64,000 bases of DNA from positions 292,501,736 to 292,565,735 of the forward strand of contig CM060900.1 in NCBI GenBank assembly GCA_030762935.1, read 5' to 3'. Within the stretch, counting starts at the first letter, position 1, and every line of letters starts with the position of its first letter. Both the position numbers and the translations under genes were made by a program. The stretch comes from Hymenopus coronatus. Taxonomy: Eukaryota; Arthropoda; Insecta; Mantodea; Hymenopodidae. The notes beneath the pieces were generated by a model. That model was not told the DNA's origin. It ran no database searches and saw only the letters and a program-made list of their open reading frames with translations. Below, piece after piece: positions 36,066 through 49,200 of the stretch.

Positions 36066-39000
36066 GCTCTTAGAATTTCGTTGTTTTAAGACCATCTACA
36101 TCAGTGTCGAATGTAATATACTGCTTCATAGCGCTTCGTTTTTTGCCTTTAATCTCCTTTATCATTTCCCCACCAATATCTAGAGCATACATCTTAGGTT
36201 TCAGTCCGACAAAACATTGGAAGATTTTTCCGTTAGCTTCACCTTTAAACTTTCCCAACATTTCTTTGTTCTGTATGGAGTGGCCCATGTGGCTTACGGG
36301 ATATTTTTCATGTTAGTGTTTAACACCCGCTTTTACTACTTGTGGTACCGCAGGCGATTGCATGGTAATCAGATGTTTCCAGCTGTTGAAGCAATTGCAT
36401 TGTGTCGTGGTATGTCAGTTGCTGTTACTGGATGAATGAACCAATCCATATCCATGTACATAAGCTACTGATTTTCAGTCCCATAATACGGATTTAGCAC
36501 CTCGTATTGGTATGGCCACATGAGGGCCTTTGAGATATCCAGTACGTCATTGCGATGTATATCAGCTTGTTGAATATAATCCGTCGTGATGCCTAATGAA
36601 CAGCTGCGAGGCTAGGTACAAATATATTTCTATCGATGAATGTAGGCTTAGCAATTAGCTTTTCCAATTTTTTCATATGTCACAAGGCATATGTGCATTC
36701 GATTTCGTAAATTCTCCATGATTCTCCAAACATAGCATTGTTGAGCTGTTTAAGCAGATCCCTTTAAAAATTATTTCTAACCTGTTGCCTCAGCTTGTTA
36801 TTACACGGTATGTAAGGTTTTAACCAACATGGAAATTGAAAATGCAGCACACAATGGATTTTTGCTTGTTGTAGTCCATGTGAGAATGACCGTTTTAGAG
36901 TAATTTAATGCTCAACATGGATCCTCCCGCTTCCAAACTACGCAATTAGTTTCGTCAGACTTCAATTCTTTTGTTTCAGACACACAGGTAAGAATGGCAA
37001 ATCATTATGAAGATCATGAAGCTCAGTAGGATAGTCCACATCAACTTCGAATATATATCCAAGAGTATCACCTTCTTTTAATGTTTCTATATTAATACTA
37101 TTAGGAGAAACCCACTGATATTCTTCATAATGCAGTAGATTCAACATAACCCATCCACTTTGGTAATTTGCGACTTCGTATGAAATAAATTGCATTGGTT
37201 TATCGGTACCAAACTCCTCCATGTAGGTGTTTTTAGCTAGGGCATACCTGTGAGACATCTGGCATAATCCTCCCCTTAGACCAGATTCCTCTATGAGAAG
37301 TTACTCATAATCCAATTGCAATTCTAGCTCAATGCCGGTATAAAACAAAACTGCCCAGGTAAATACCGGAGATGTAAAGTAAAATTCAGGATCAACTTTA
37401 TGAGTATTTAATGTTTGCTCTCTGAAGGCTTCAAAAACATCAGAAAAAAGAAGTAAATCTGAGGTTAAGTGGAGGTCACAGTACTTTCCCAAATTTCGGA
37501 TTTAAAATTGTTCGAATACACCTTAAGTATGCTCGTAGTCTTGAGCATTGATTTCCTCTTACTTTAATTTATTGTAGATCCTTTTTTTGGAGGCAAGCAT
37601 CTTTCTTTGAATACATACCATGGCATGATGTAATCATAGGGAAATGCACCCATCTTCACTTCTCCAAATCATTTGTATGCCTGAAGAACCGATGTTAGTA
37701 GTTTTGTTAGTTTAAATAAGCTTGAACTGAGGAAGCGGTATGTGTTCACAAATCAAAGCTTAATATCTCCAACATGTTTCGAGAATGATATATACTTTTC
37801 TTTTGAGCACGCAATGACCTCCACTCTTTCACTTGTACAGCCGAACTGTTTAACGGCAAAAATGTGAATCATATCCGCTCCAGTAATGCATGAAGACAGG
37901 ACTATATTTCTATGTTTTTGAGGCTAAATTCCACTTTTTATGAAGACTTCCGCAATATTCACCGGTCAAATGGTCATGACCTATAAATTTCCCGTTTTTT
38001 CGCTGAATTTCTTATTACATAAGCAGCATTCGATAGAGGACTCGAAATCCTCCTATTGCTGATCCGTTAGTTTCAGTGGTTTGGCAGTTTTGTGTATACT
38101 GCTAATCTTATTTATAGGACATACTAATTATTCCATAAATTTCTAAGCATCATACCCTCTGTATACGCAAGTGAGAGTAAGAAGATCAATCTTTAGCTGT
38201 TCAACCGATGAACACCGAAACTCATAGGAAAATTCTTCCGATACGGTGTTGTAAAGGAAGCTTCTGGCCTTGACTCGATGAGTAATGCGGACTAAGAAGA
38301 CTGTCAAAATCCTTATAGAAACATGCGAGAGTTTCAGCATCTTTTTCACATTTGTGAGATGAACGATAGAGGTTTTCTTTGCAGGCATAGCTATGCTAGC
38401 GACAGCATGCTGCCTGCAGATAGTAGCATTTTGCTTCAAATTTTCCACTCCGCTTTTCCATATCGGTGATTAAAATGGGTGAAGCAGCGTCTACAGTACT
38501 TTAGTCCGTTATATTTTGTCTTTTGTTCTCGAATAAGTTTCTCGAAGTTCTTAATGTATATATAATGATGCGTGACATTTCCATCAATCAGATAAGAAGG
38601 TCGCGATGGTCAGCTAGTTCTTCCTCCACAACGTTTATTAGAAACAGTTCTTTCTTTTCATTTAGTCCAAACACGTTGATAGATGTTTTATTTTTCTTTT
38701 CAAAAACAGGAATTTCAGACAATGGTGTAGGAAATGTGATGCACGAGATATCGTATTTTTCCTCGGATTTCTTGTATTTGTAGACACGTTGAGGCTTGTT
38801 GGTTACAATTTGAGCAAGGATAGCGTGTAAAAAACACCGCTTATCATGATGGTTCTGAGGGTTCACATACGCTTTCCTTGCTTCTATAGATGCAGGTAGA
38901 GGAATATAACTGATCCGCGCAGGGGGTTGCACTTGTAAATTCGAAGTCATACTCCCACCATAGCAAGCACATCCCAATTTCTTCCTTTAAGTTTGATTCT

Positions 39001-39374
39001 TCCATTTCAGCGGTAAGTTTCTTGAATTTAGTCTCCAGCATGGTGTCTAAATCAATTTCCAGAAACACAGCCTGATTTCTTGTTTCGAAGGTCTTGTCAA
39101 TAGTTTCTGCAGCACTATTTTCAAATAGGCATCCGACTAATAGGTTAAACTTCACAGCTTTTTGAATGAAGAGCTCTTTTTTGACAGATTGTATAATCCT
39201 ATGTTTAGTTTCCTGCACATAAGTATTTATATCCTTGCCTGAATCGCATCGGATGAAGTAACTTTTAAGACGTCCTTCAAACGACGTCTCATATATTTTC
39301 ATGTTGCACCCGTTTTCCGTTGTATTCAATAACAGATGTCTGGTAGACTCAGTTTTTGTTTTATTTTGAACCAT
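36065..39374 (-). pseudogene. Polinton-type DNA polymerase B, left-arm copy
   Basis: Minus-strand fragments follow the order of protein-primed family B polymerases (DNA_pol_B_2). The start is ATG at 39,374 and the first frame runs 176 aa; a shifted frame continues ('ARISYIPLPASIEARKAYVNPQNH', 'ISCITFPTPLSEIPVFEKKNK'). Then come the exonuclease region (38.45-37.3 kb, including '[36 protein letters not shown]'), the Pol A region (36,962-37,258, ending 'VDYPTELHDLHNDLP') and the C-terminus (36,070-36,288, 'KEMLGKFKGEANG…FVGLKPKMYALDIGG'). The catalytic DTDS is lost here (reads D-M-D-W near 36,450). A SINE tail interrupts it at about 36,313-36,357. In Polintons this enzyme copies the element from a protein primer. 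No integrase, ATPase, protease or capsid gene is nearby. Confidence 0.87.
36308..36358 (-). mobile_element. Tail-only family A SINE insertion in left-arm PolB
   Basis: The module gtgtttaacacccgctt…ggtaccgcaggcg interrupts PolB. The right arm at 49,200-49,235 reads through without it. No clear target duplication. Confidence 0.85.
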
Positions 39375-40790
39375 GGCGATACCGCAATGCTCATGACCAC
39401 TCCCATTGTAGCTGTTTCAGAAGGTTGTAACACAGTTGTTACATTGTAGAGTTGACCGCAACTCAAAAAATGCTGCCTCTTGTCTTAACTCCTTAAAATA
39501 ATTTGCCAAACTTAATACAACTGCAGCTAGAAGTACAGTTGTGACACGCTTCGCTGAATGTAGCTTTATGCATGACTCCTATGTGATAAATGCTTCTAAG
39601 TATGATTAAAAGTTCAGAATTTTTATCATCTTCTCTCGTTATTGATAGCTAGAGTAACTAAAAGGAGCTGATGTGCTCGAAGCCAACTACCACAATGAAG
39701 ATCTGCTAATGCAGCCCTCCTATTTATATCAATAACTGAGACCAATTAGAAGGTCATGCGATCCTAGTCATGCAATTGCCAGGCTTTTCTGTGTTTTCTG
39801 CTCGAGTTAGTCCATATATTTTAGAACCTTTAAGAAGATATATTATAGGTGAGGCGCATGTTTTTTGTGTATTTTAATATATTTTTTAACATTTATATAC
39901 TTTTATACGAATAAATCCATACATTGTCATTTAAGCTAGTATTTTGCATATGAAGTTGGAAGCCTGTCATTCACTACCCTCCTGTTTCCAGATAAACGTT
40001 ATCCAAACAGTTAGTGCATCTCTATTCCCCTAAAAATCCGGTTTTCGTCATATTTTCGCTAAGTTTTAGATTCCCGCTTAGCTAATGTAGCCGTAGGGTA
40101 GCATTTTAAGCACATAGCTTATCGGTAAAAACATTTTTAATTAAGTTGTTCTTTCTTCAAGTTTTTCTTATTCGAAGCTTAGACCGTAGAGATAAGGTTA
40201 TTGTATAGAGCTAATTGAGCGTGTTAAATACATTTATATACGCGTTCTATGGGTTATTCAGCTTCAAAAATTGCTGTGCATATGAAATCCTAAAAAAGCC
40301 CTGTCATGAAAGAACAGAAATAAAACCTGTATTTTTTTTTATAAAGTTATTAACCGTTTTAATATCCCAATATTAGCTCTTAAAGTGTATATTAATTTAA
40401 GCTATATAACATTCTTAGTTTAGAAGTTATAAAAACGGGCCCTTTATAGACTCGAAATATGAACCTAATATTATTTTTTATTTGTATCAGTGTTTAAGGA
40501 CAGAGAGATAGGGGCAATTGCTTCCGTTTTATTCGCTCTTTTCATGTCCATTCTTATATTAGTTATTCACCTTGGAACTAAAGTTCATTAGAGTCGGAGA
40601 TCGAAGCGGGTATTCTAGACTAAAGAGTACTCGGAATCTTAAATGCATATGCTAAATGTATCATTATGCACGTTTTCCTGTTAATGTCGGTCTAATAGTT
40701 GACGATTACGCTCAAATTTTAAAATGTCCTCGAAAGTCATAAATTCGTACCAAAGACCCACAATCATTATTTGTTCTCACATTTGTTGTC
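39375..40790. other. Inner noncoding part of the left arm
   Basis: No gene seen. It aligns in reverse with about 42.84-44.22 kb plus 45.93-46.24 kb in the right arm, which carries an extra insertion at the equivalent of about 39.7 kb. As the region 5' of PolB, it might hold its promoter, but none is recognisable. Confidence 0.6.
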
Positions 40791-41484
40791 GCGTAATAAT
40801 AACTGTGTTGGAAGCTTTGCTCTATCTCGTTAGGATTAATCGTTCCTGAGATTATTATTTTTAAATAGTTTGCTCAAACCAAGGAGCTTCAGGTAAATCT
40901 GCATATGTTGCAGTATACAGCATTGCACGTAGTGCTGAGTACTGAATAGAGCTTTATTGGAAGTCTTTATCTAAATTAATGTACCCCATATAAGGGATTA
41001 AACCTTCATATATCAACCTAGAATCGAACTTAGACCCTCTAAGTTGCAAATCAATATATAGTCATAGTTCTGTATGCTAAGACAATTTATATTCGCTTAT
41101 TATATTAATTTAGGCCGTATAGTTCAGGATTCAGACATAAACTTAAAAATTCAGCTAAAGTTATGGATTCAAATCAAGGGCCCAGGATTGCAAATTATAA
41201 TGTAATCTGATGTAGCGTAATAATAGTTAGCGTAGATGCTTTGACCCAGTTCCTGAGAAATTCCGGACCCTAAGGCAAACTCCTGTATATTTATAACATT
41301 GCACGTAATGCTGTATACTGAATGAAGTTTATTCGAACTCTTTATCTAAAATTGTATAGCCCCTATAAGTGACTGAAATTAAATATATCAATCAATCTAG
41401 AATCAAACCCAGACCTTCTAGGTTTAAAATCAAGTCATAGTCATAGTTTTGCATGCTAAGATCATCAGTACTCGCTTTTTATGT
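40790..41484. repeat. Left central tandem array, about 1.7 units
   Basis: Units of about 415-425 bp begin near 'gcgtaataataact' (40,793) and 'gcgtaataatagtt' (41,216). Shared blocks include 'cattgcacgta.tgct', 'atatcaacctagaatcgaac' and 'agtcatagtt.tgtatgctaaga'. It is the inverted counterpart of the array at 41,716-42,835. Confidence 0.85.
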
Positions 41485-41715
41485 TACTCGGGACACGTGT
41501 TGGCACGTGCCTAGGGGGATTAAAATCAAAATAATGACCCTCTTATACCCATTCTTGTAGTATCTAAGGTCCCAGGAACAACAAAAATAAACTACTAAAT
41601 GATACATTATATCTCCTTAACGGCTTAAGGTAGAACAATACGGTAAACAGTGAGCAACTTCTCTGCTTACTGCGGCCCCAGGAGAATTGTCATTGATCCT
41701 TCAAATTCCTTGGAT
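41485..41715. other. Palindrome spacer
   Basis: About 230 bp of single-copy DNA between the inverted arrays. It holds two CACGTG hexamers close together (about 41,493-41,509). No gene seen. Confidence 0.65.
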
Positions 41716-42835
41716 TCTATTCTGGGTGGATATATTAAAATTCAGCTGCACATATGTACTAAATTAATTTGGATAAGGAGTTCGAGTAAAATGTATTTAA
41801 TAAATAAGAATTAGTGTAATGTTATATATATATACACACACTTGTTTACCTAGGGTCCGGAGTTTGATATGAAAACTTAAACCTGATTTTCTCAGAAACT
41901 GTTAGTCCAAGCGTGATGGGACTGAGACTATGTGGTGACTGTTATTACGTTACATCAGATTAAATTATAATTTCTAATCCCGGTTCCTTGGTTCGAATCC
42001 ATAACTTTTGATGACTTTTTAAGTTTTTGGCTGAATCCTGAACTATAAGGCCTAAGTTAGCATAAAAAGTGAGTATAGATCAACTCAGCGTACAAAACTA
42101 TGCTTATATATTGATTTTTAACCTAGAGGATCTCGGTTCCATTCTGGGTTGATGTAAAGAACCTTTAATCTCTTATAGGGACTATTCTAATTTAGATAAG
42201 GACTTCGAATAAACTTTATTCAGCATACAAAATTACGTTCAATGTTATAAATTTACACCAGTTTACCTTAGGTTACGGGGTTTGATGTGAAAATTTAAAC
42301 CTGATTTTCTCATGAACAGTTAGTTTTAGCATAATGGGATAAAGACTATATGGTAACAATTAATACGCTTAATCAAATTAAATTATAATTTCTAAGCTTG
42401 GGTCTTTGGTTTGAATCCATAAATTGCAATGATTTTTTTTAAGTTTTTGGCTGAATTCTGAACTATAAATCTTAAATTCACATAAAAAGCGAGTGTTTAT
42501 CATCTTTGCGTACAAAACTATGATTATATATTGATTTGGAACCTAGAGCGTCTCAGTTCGATTCTAGGTTGATATATGAAGCTTTAATCTCTTATATTGG
42601 CTATACTAATTTGGAAAAAGACTTCCAATAAACGTTATTCAGTATGCAACATTACGTGCAATGATTTAAGTATATACGGATTTATCTGAATCTCCTGGTT
42701 TTGAGCAAAATATTTAAAAAAAAAACTATATCAGGAACTATTTATTAATCCTAAAGAGACGGAGCATAGCTTCAAACACAGGTATTATTACGTTACAGCA
42801 TATGTAATAATAACTGTACGTCCTTGGTTCGAATT
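41716..42835. repeat. Right central tandem array, about 2.6 units
   Basis: The phrase 'ggttcgaatccataa' occurs at about 41,991, its variant 'ggtttgaatccataa' at 42,408 and 'ggttcgaattttaaa' at 42,827, giving a period of about 415-420 bp. Each unit also has 'tttttggctgaat.ctgaactata' and 'acctagag..tctc.gttc.attct'. Orientation is opposite to the left array. Confidence 0.88.
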
Positions 42836-44221
42836 TTAAACTTTGGAGGCCATTTTAAAATTTGAGCGCAATCCTCAAATATTACACCGACATAACCGGA
42901 AAACGTGTATATTGAAACATTTAGCTAATGCATTTAAGATTCTAAGTACATCTTATTCTAGAGGACCCACTTTGATCTCCGACCCTATGAACCTTACTTC
43001 CAATTTGAATAACTTATATGAACGGATATGAAAAGAGCGAATAAAACGGAAGCGGTTGGCCCTCTCTACGTTCTTAAGCACTGATAAAAAAAAAACTTCA
43101 TAGTTCGAGTCTATAAAGGGTTTCTTTTTTAACTTCTAAACGAATAGTTTAAATAACTATACATATTAAGGGTTAATATTGCGATATTAATCCGGCTAAT
43201 AACCTTATGAAAAGAACATGGGTTCCAGTCCAGTCCATTCATGATATATGCACCGCAGCTATTAGAGTGCGTATATAAATGTATATAAATGAATTTGACA
43301 TGCTAAATTAGCTATATAGAGGAACCTAATCCTTACGGCGTGGGCTTCGAACACAGCATTCTTGGAGAAAATACAAATAGACTAAATATTACTTTTACTG
43401 ACAGTGGTTGTGCTTAAGATGCTGCCCTGGGACTACATAGGAAAGCGGAAATCTAAACATTAGTGAAAATATGACTAAAACCGGATTTTTAGGGGAAGGG
43501 AGATGCACTAACCTGTTTAATAACGTTTATGTGGAAACAACAGAGTAATGAATGCGAGGCTTCCAACATCACTTGCGAAGTACTAGTTTAAATGAAAATA
43601 TATTGATTTATACGTAATGGAAATACTAAAAGTATATTAAAAAAAAAAGAAAAAAAAAAACCAAGCGACTGACATATAATTTAACTTCTTAAAATATCTA
43701 AAAAATGGGAATGCCGTACTAGTGGGGAAAGTGTATACACTTTGGTTGAGCAGCTATCCTTTTATCGTGGATAGTGTAAGGAGAGGAAGGAGAGCTTATC
43801 TGAACATGATTTGAGAATAAACATACTGAAAACTGTTTTTAGGGGCGATCGTAAGTAGTGACATGTGAGGCTGGGAAGAACGTGTCCATGGTTAATACAT
43901 GGAAACCGGTTTTAGGGGGGAGGCAGATGCACTAACCTGTGGCACGCTTTTATGGGGAACAACAGCGCGAAATGAATGTGGAACTTGCAACTATACATTC
44001 TTAGTCCTCAATTATATGATAATTCATGGATTTATGCCGATGAAATATGTAAATACTATACATTTATTAAAATATGCAAATTACCTGTAATTAAGCTTCT
44101 GAAAGGTTCTAAAATTGGAGGACTAACACGAGCAGAAAACACAGAAAACCTGCGGTAATGGCAAGGCTTATATTCCGTGACTTTCTTATCGGTCCTAGTC
44201 GTTGGTATACATTTTTTATGA
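42836..44221. other. Inner noncoding part of the right arm
   Basis: Reverse counterpart of about 39.75-40.79 kb, with no gene. At 43.73-44.12 kb a 'ggttttaggggggaggcagatgcactaacctgt' type block repeats one at 43.48-43.53 kb, so the right arm also has a partial direct duplication of roughly 420 bp. Confidence 0.6.
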
Positions 44222-45600
44222 GTGGCAGGGAGGATAACGAAGAAGAATCACGCTGCAAAAGCTGCAGCAGACGCGGTCGACGCTAGAGCCGCCAACTCGC
44301 CGGAAGAACACAGCACTCTACGAGAACCTCCTGCAACGGACGGGCCTACGCCTTCAGCCGCAGCAGTGCCGGCACTGCAACAAACCTCCACAGGAGCCAC
44401 CGCCGTCCAGTCGCCGACTCTGACACAGTTTCACAACCGACATTCAGACCTATCCATCAGGGCCTCATCCACCGAACCAACCGCCGCAGACTCCCACCTT
44501 TTCGAACTTCCAACGCCTGAACGTCGACTTAAGGGGAGTCCCCCGTGACCTACTGACGCGCCTGCTAGCCGCCGTCACTCGCCTCTTCTGGCCTTCAGTG
44601 CTGAGGCCCACGAGAGTTCAATCTGGAAAAGGCCACTCTCAGCTAGTCCGGCTCGAACTTGCTGAGATCGGAGACTACGAAGCAGCCTTGCGCGACGGCC
44701 TGCTCATGTTTGGGAGCCGCCTGAGCGCTGAAGCCAGTCGAGGGTCCCGGCAACGACCTGCCGCTCCTGCTCTGCATTCGGCCATCAAGAAGAGACCTGC
44801 GTAACACAACCACGCTGCCACTACTGAAGTGCGCTTTCCCTAACAGCCGAATGCACAGCTCATTTTCTGACGAACCGCCGCCGATACTGCGCTAGCTGTG
44901 GGGGCTCCGGCCACTACACTGGCCAAGTGCAGTGTCCACAATACCCCCATAACTGACAACCACAGCCATCAGTGAACTCAGCACCTTCAGCGGCCTCGAT
45001 AGCGACAGTACAGACTCCAGCTGTCTCCAACATCAGCAACTCTACGCCACCTCCAGCACAAACAGCCGCAGCAGACAACACCATTAAGGTTGCCATTCAG
45101 GATCTGCAGTTGCAGGTCCGGGAAATCAGCACCAGAATGCCCTTGGTCGAGGAAACTTTATTGACCATTACTACCTCCAACACCTCCCTGGACGCATCGA
45201 TACATTGACTCCAAAACCTAGAGGCCAAAATCCGGGACATACAGGAAGCCACCACCGCCACCGCAGCTACTTTGGGGACGTTCGTCTCCAGCTGCAATTT
45301 GCAGCTATACAGACGTTCTTGGCAGAAGGCCTTCAACAACTGACAGCTTGCATGACTGACAGACAACCACCTGATATAATACACAGTGTGTACCGAAAAC
45401 TAGCCCGGATTGAGACTACTCTACAGCAACCTACACCAGCACAAACCAGCAAATCGGACACAACAATCCAGACTGACATCATCTTGGCTCTCTTCATAAC
45501 AGCAACATTGACTCAGCTTCTCCAACACAATGAACAACAACCACTCTTATCTCATTACCGCTCATCCCAACGACTGGACGAAAGTTCCCGCCGCCCCTGA
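44222..45600 (+). pseudogene. Non-LTR retrotransposon ORF1 protein, broken
   Basis: An Ala/Pro/Thr-rich N-terminal stretch (44,222-44,548) is followed, after a shift, by an RRM-like strand segment (44,598-44,750: 'GKGHSQLVRLELAEIGDYEAALRDGLLMFG'). Another shift leads to a perfect zinc knuckle CRSCSAFGHQEETC (44,759-44,800; CX2CX4HX4C), a damaged second one (a stop in its second Cys position), and a third of the form CASCGGSGH…QCP (about 44,888-44,940). The C-terminal part (44,972-45,208 and on) is Ala/Thr-rich and coiled-coil-like. This order is that of Jockey/I-type ORF1 proteins, which bind the element's RNA. Confidence 0.72.
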
Positions 45601-45920
45601 GACACGTTCCCAGGCAAAATCCGAGAAGATAGAACATAAATAAAGAAACCCTAGACCCCTTTCAAACCCTCCTTAATTGTCTAGGTGTCAGTCATGGCCT
45701 CGGTCATGACTATCAGCCGGAACCACCCCTACCTTCTGCTAAGCCGCCAATTCGGCCAGCAGCTAACTTCCACACTAACGAGGATGCTCAGCGAAACCTC
45801 CCTACACCGAATTATTTCCTTTGAATCCGTCACTTGCGTCCCATTCCCGCACCTCAACCAATGGCGAGATAAGACATTCTTTCTACCTCCCAACTCTCTT
45901 TCTGTCTCCCCCTTACCGTA
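44222..45920 (+). mobile_element. GC-rich LINE ORF1 fragment inserted in right arm
   Basis: A 1.7-kb segment is absent from the left arm: arm homology stops near 44,228 and resumes near 45,930. It is much richer in G+C than the surrounding arm. Coding (next entry) is ORF1-like only; no reverse transcriptase or endonuclease follows, and there is no poly-A tail. It is probably a truncated or internally deleted non-LTR retrotransposon. No target duplication was found. Confidence 0.75.
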
Positions 45921-46239
45921 ATTTTCTTCTGGCACATCAGCTCCTTTTAGTGTCTCTAGCTATCAATAGCGAGAATAGCGAGTGAAGGTGATAAAAATGT
46001 TGACATTTTAAACATACTTAGAAGTATTTATAGGAGTCATGCAGAAAGCTACATTCAGCGAAGCATGTCCGAACTCTACTTCTAGCTGCACTTGTATTAA
46101 GTTTGGCAAATTCTTTCTAGGAAGTTAAGACCATAGACAGCATTTAATGAGTTGCGGTCAACTCTACAAATGTAACAACTGTGCTACAACCTTCTGAAAC
46201 AGCTACAATGGGAGTCGTCATGAGCATTACAGTATCGGC

Positions 46240-49200
46240 ATGGCACGAAATTAAACAAAAACTGAGTCTACCAGACATCTGTTATTGACTACAACGGAAA
46301 ACGGATGCAACATGAAAAAATTTGAGACGTCGTTTGAAGGACGTCTTAAAACTTACTTCATTCGATGCGATTCAGGCAAAGATACAAAGACTTATCTACA
46401 GGAATCTAAACATAGGATTATATAGTCCAAAAAGAGCTCTTCATACACAAAGCTGTGAAGATTAACCTCTTAGTGGAATGCCTTTTTGTAAATAGTGTTG
46501 CAGAAACTACTTCCAAGCCCTTCTAAACAAGGAACCAGGCAGTGTTTCTGGAAATTGATTTAGACACCATGCTGGAGACTAAATTCAAGAAACTGACTAC
46601 TGAAATGGAAGAATCAAAACTGAAAGGAAGCTTGCTATCGCGGGAGCATGACTTCAATTCACAAGTGCAACCCCCTTCGCGAAACAGTTATATTCCTCTA
46701 CCTGCATCTATAGAAGCAAAGAAAGCGTAAGTAAACCTTCAGAACTATCATGATAAGCGGTGCTTCTTACACGCTAACCTTGCTCAATTCATCACCAACA
46801 AGCCTCAACGTGTCAGTAAATACAAGATATTAGAGGAAAAATACGACTTCTCATGCATCACATTTCCTACACCACTGTCTGAAATTCCTGCTTTTGAAAA
46901 AAAATAAAATAAAATATCTATCAACGTGTTTGGACTGAATGAAAAGAAAGACGTGTTTCTAATAAACGTTGTGGAGGTTGAAGTAGCTGATCATCGCAAC
47001 CATCTTATCTGAATGATGGAAATGTCACGCGTCATTATATATACTTTAAGAACTTCGAGAAACTTATTCGAGAACAAAAGACAACATATAACGGACTAAA
47101 GTCCTGTAAACGCTGCTTCACCGATTTTAATCACCGATATGGAAAAGGCAGCATGCTGTCGCTAGCATAGCTATGCCTACAAAGGAAATCTCTATAGTTC
47201 AGTTCACAAATGTGGGAAAAATGCTGAAACTCCCGTATGTCATCTATGCGGGTTTTGAGAGTATTCTTAGTCAGTATTATTCTTGCGAGTCTAAGCCAGA
47301 AGCTTTCTTTACAACACCCTATCAGAAGAATTTTCCTATGAGTTTCGCTGTTTATTCAAACCGACGTCATTTGTTGAACAGCTACAGTCTGATCTTACTG
47401 TCACTTATGGATACGGAGGATAAGATGCTGCTGAGAAGTTCATGGACTCTCTAATATGTCTTGTTTTTTTTTTATAATGTTTAACGCCCGCTTTTACTGC
47501 TCTGCCACCGCAGGCGATGACACTGATGATACAATAAAATGGATCCCCGGTGAAATGTGATGGCGGGGAAAACCGGAGAACCCGGAGAAAAGTCGCCCTG
47601 TGCCCCTTTGTCCACCACAAATCTTCCATGCGGTCGCTTGGGTTGGAACCCGGGCCGTCTAGGTGAGAGGCGAGTGTCCTGATAATATGTTATGCAAATA
47701 AGATTAGAAGTATATACAAAACTGCCAAAACACTAAAACTAATGGATAAGCAACAGGAGGATTCAGAGTCTTCTACCAAATGTAACTTATGGACCATTTG
47801 ACTGTTGAATATCGCCGAAATTTTCATAATAAGTGCAATCTAGCCTGCAAAATATTGAAATATATTCTCGTTTGCATGCACAACTTAAGCGGATAAGATT
47901 CACATTTTATCGTTAAACAGTTAGGGTGTACAAGTGAAAGAGTGGAGGTGATTCGATGCTCAGAAGAAAAATATAATTCATTCTCGAAACATGTTGGAGA
48001 TACTAAGCTTCGGTTTATGGACACATGCCGTTTCCTCAGTTCAATTTTGGATAAACTAACAAAATCCATAAAATCCTTTCCTGAGACATGCAAATACTTT
48101 GGAGGAGCGAAGATTGGTTTGGTAAAGCGCAAAGGAGCATTTCTCTATGATCACTTCATGGCATGGTATGCTTTGAAAGAAAGATCCTTGTTTCCAAAGG
48201 AAGCGTTCTGCAATGGATTAAATGATGAGTAACTCAATGATCCAGAATAGGAGCATGCTAAAAGTGTATGGGAACAATTTAAAATCCAAAATTTGGGAGA
48301 ATACAGTGACCTTTACTTAGTCTCAGATGTACCTTTCGCGCTGAAGTTTTTGAAACCTTCAGAGAGCAAACATTGAATACTCATTAAGTTGATTCTGCAT
48401 TTTACCTAACATCTCCGGGGCTTATCTGGGACGCAATGCTTTTTTATACCGGCATTGAACTATTATTGTTATTGGATTATGATCAGCTTCTCAAGGTATT
48501 AATATAGAAACATTAAAATAAGCTGATCCTCTTGGATATATATTTGAAATTGATGTGGATTGACCTACTGAGCTTCATGATCTTCATAATGATTTGCCAT
48601 TGGTGCCTGAGTATCTAAAGCTAAGAACTTAAGAGAGAAGAAACTAATTGCTTACCTTAGAAGCAGGAAGATTTTGTTGTACATCACATGGCGTTATAGG
48701 AGGCCCTCTCACATGGACTACGAATAGCAGAAATCCATCGTGTGCTGCAATTTCAACAGTCGTGTTGGTTAAAAGCTTACATATCGTTTAATAACAGTCT
48801 GAAAATTACTTTTAAACGGACCTGCACGAACACTTCAACAATGCTATGTTCTGAAAACAATGGAGAATATATGAAACCGAATAGATATACGCCTTGTGAC
48901 AAACGGGAAAACATTGGAAAAACCGATTGCTAAGCCTACATTCATCGATAGTAGTATATATGGACCTAGCCTCACAGAAGTTCACATTGCATCACTATAG
49001 ATTATGTTCAGCATTTATCATACATTGGAAAAAGCATGTTAGATGCCTCAAAAGCCCTCATGTACTCATGCCAACGCGATGTGCTATTGTCGTATTATGT
49101 GACTAAAAAACTGAAGCGTATGCAAATGGATACGGATTCGTTCTTTCATCGAGTCACAGCAACTGACATATAAAACGACAAAATGCAATTTCTTGAGTAC

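Noticed and set aside
36065..39374. An integrated large DNA virus as the source of PolB
   Set aside because: No other viral core gene was recognised in the surrounding 20 kb, and the N-terminal layout fits Polinton transposons better.
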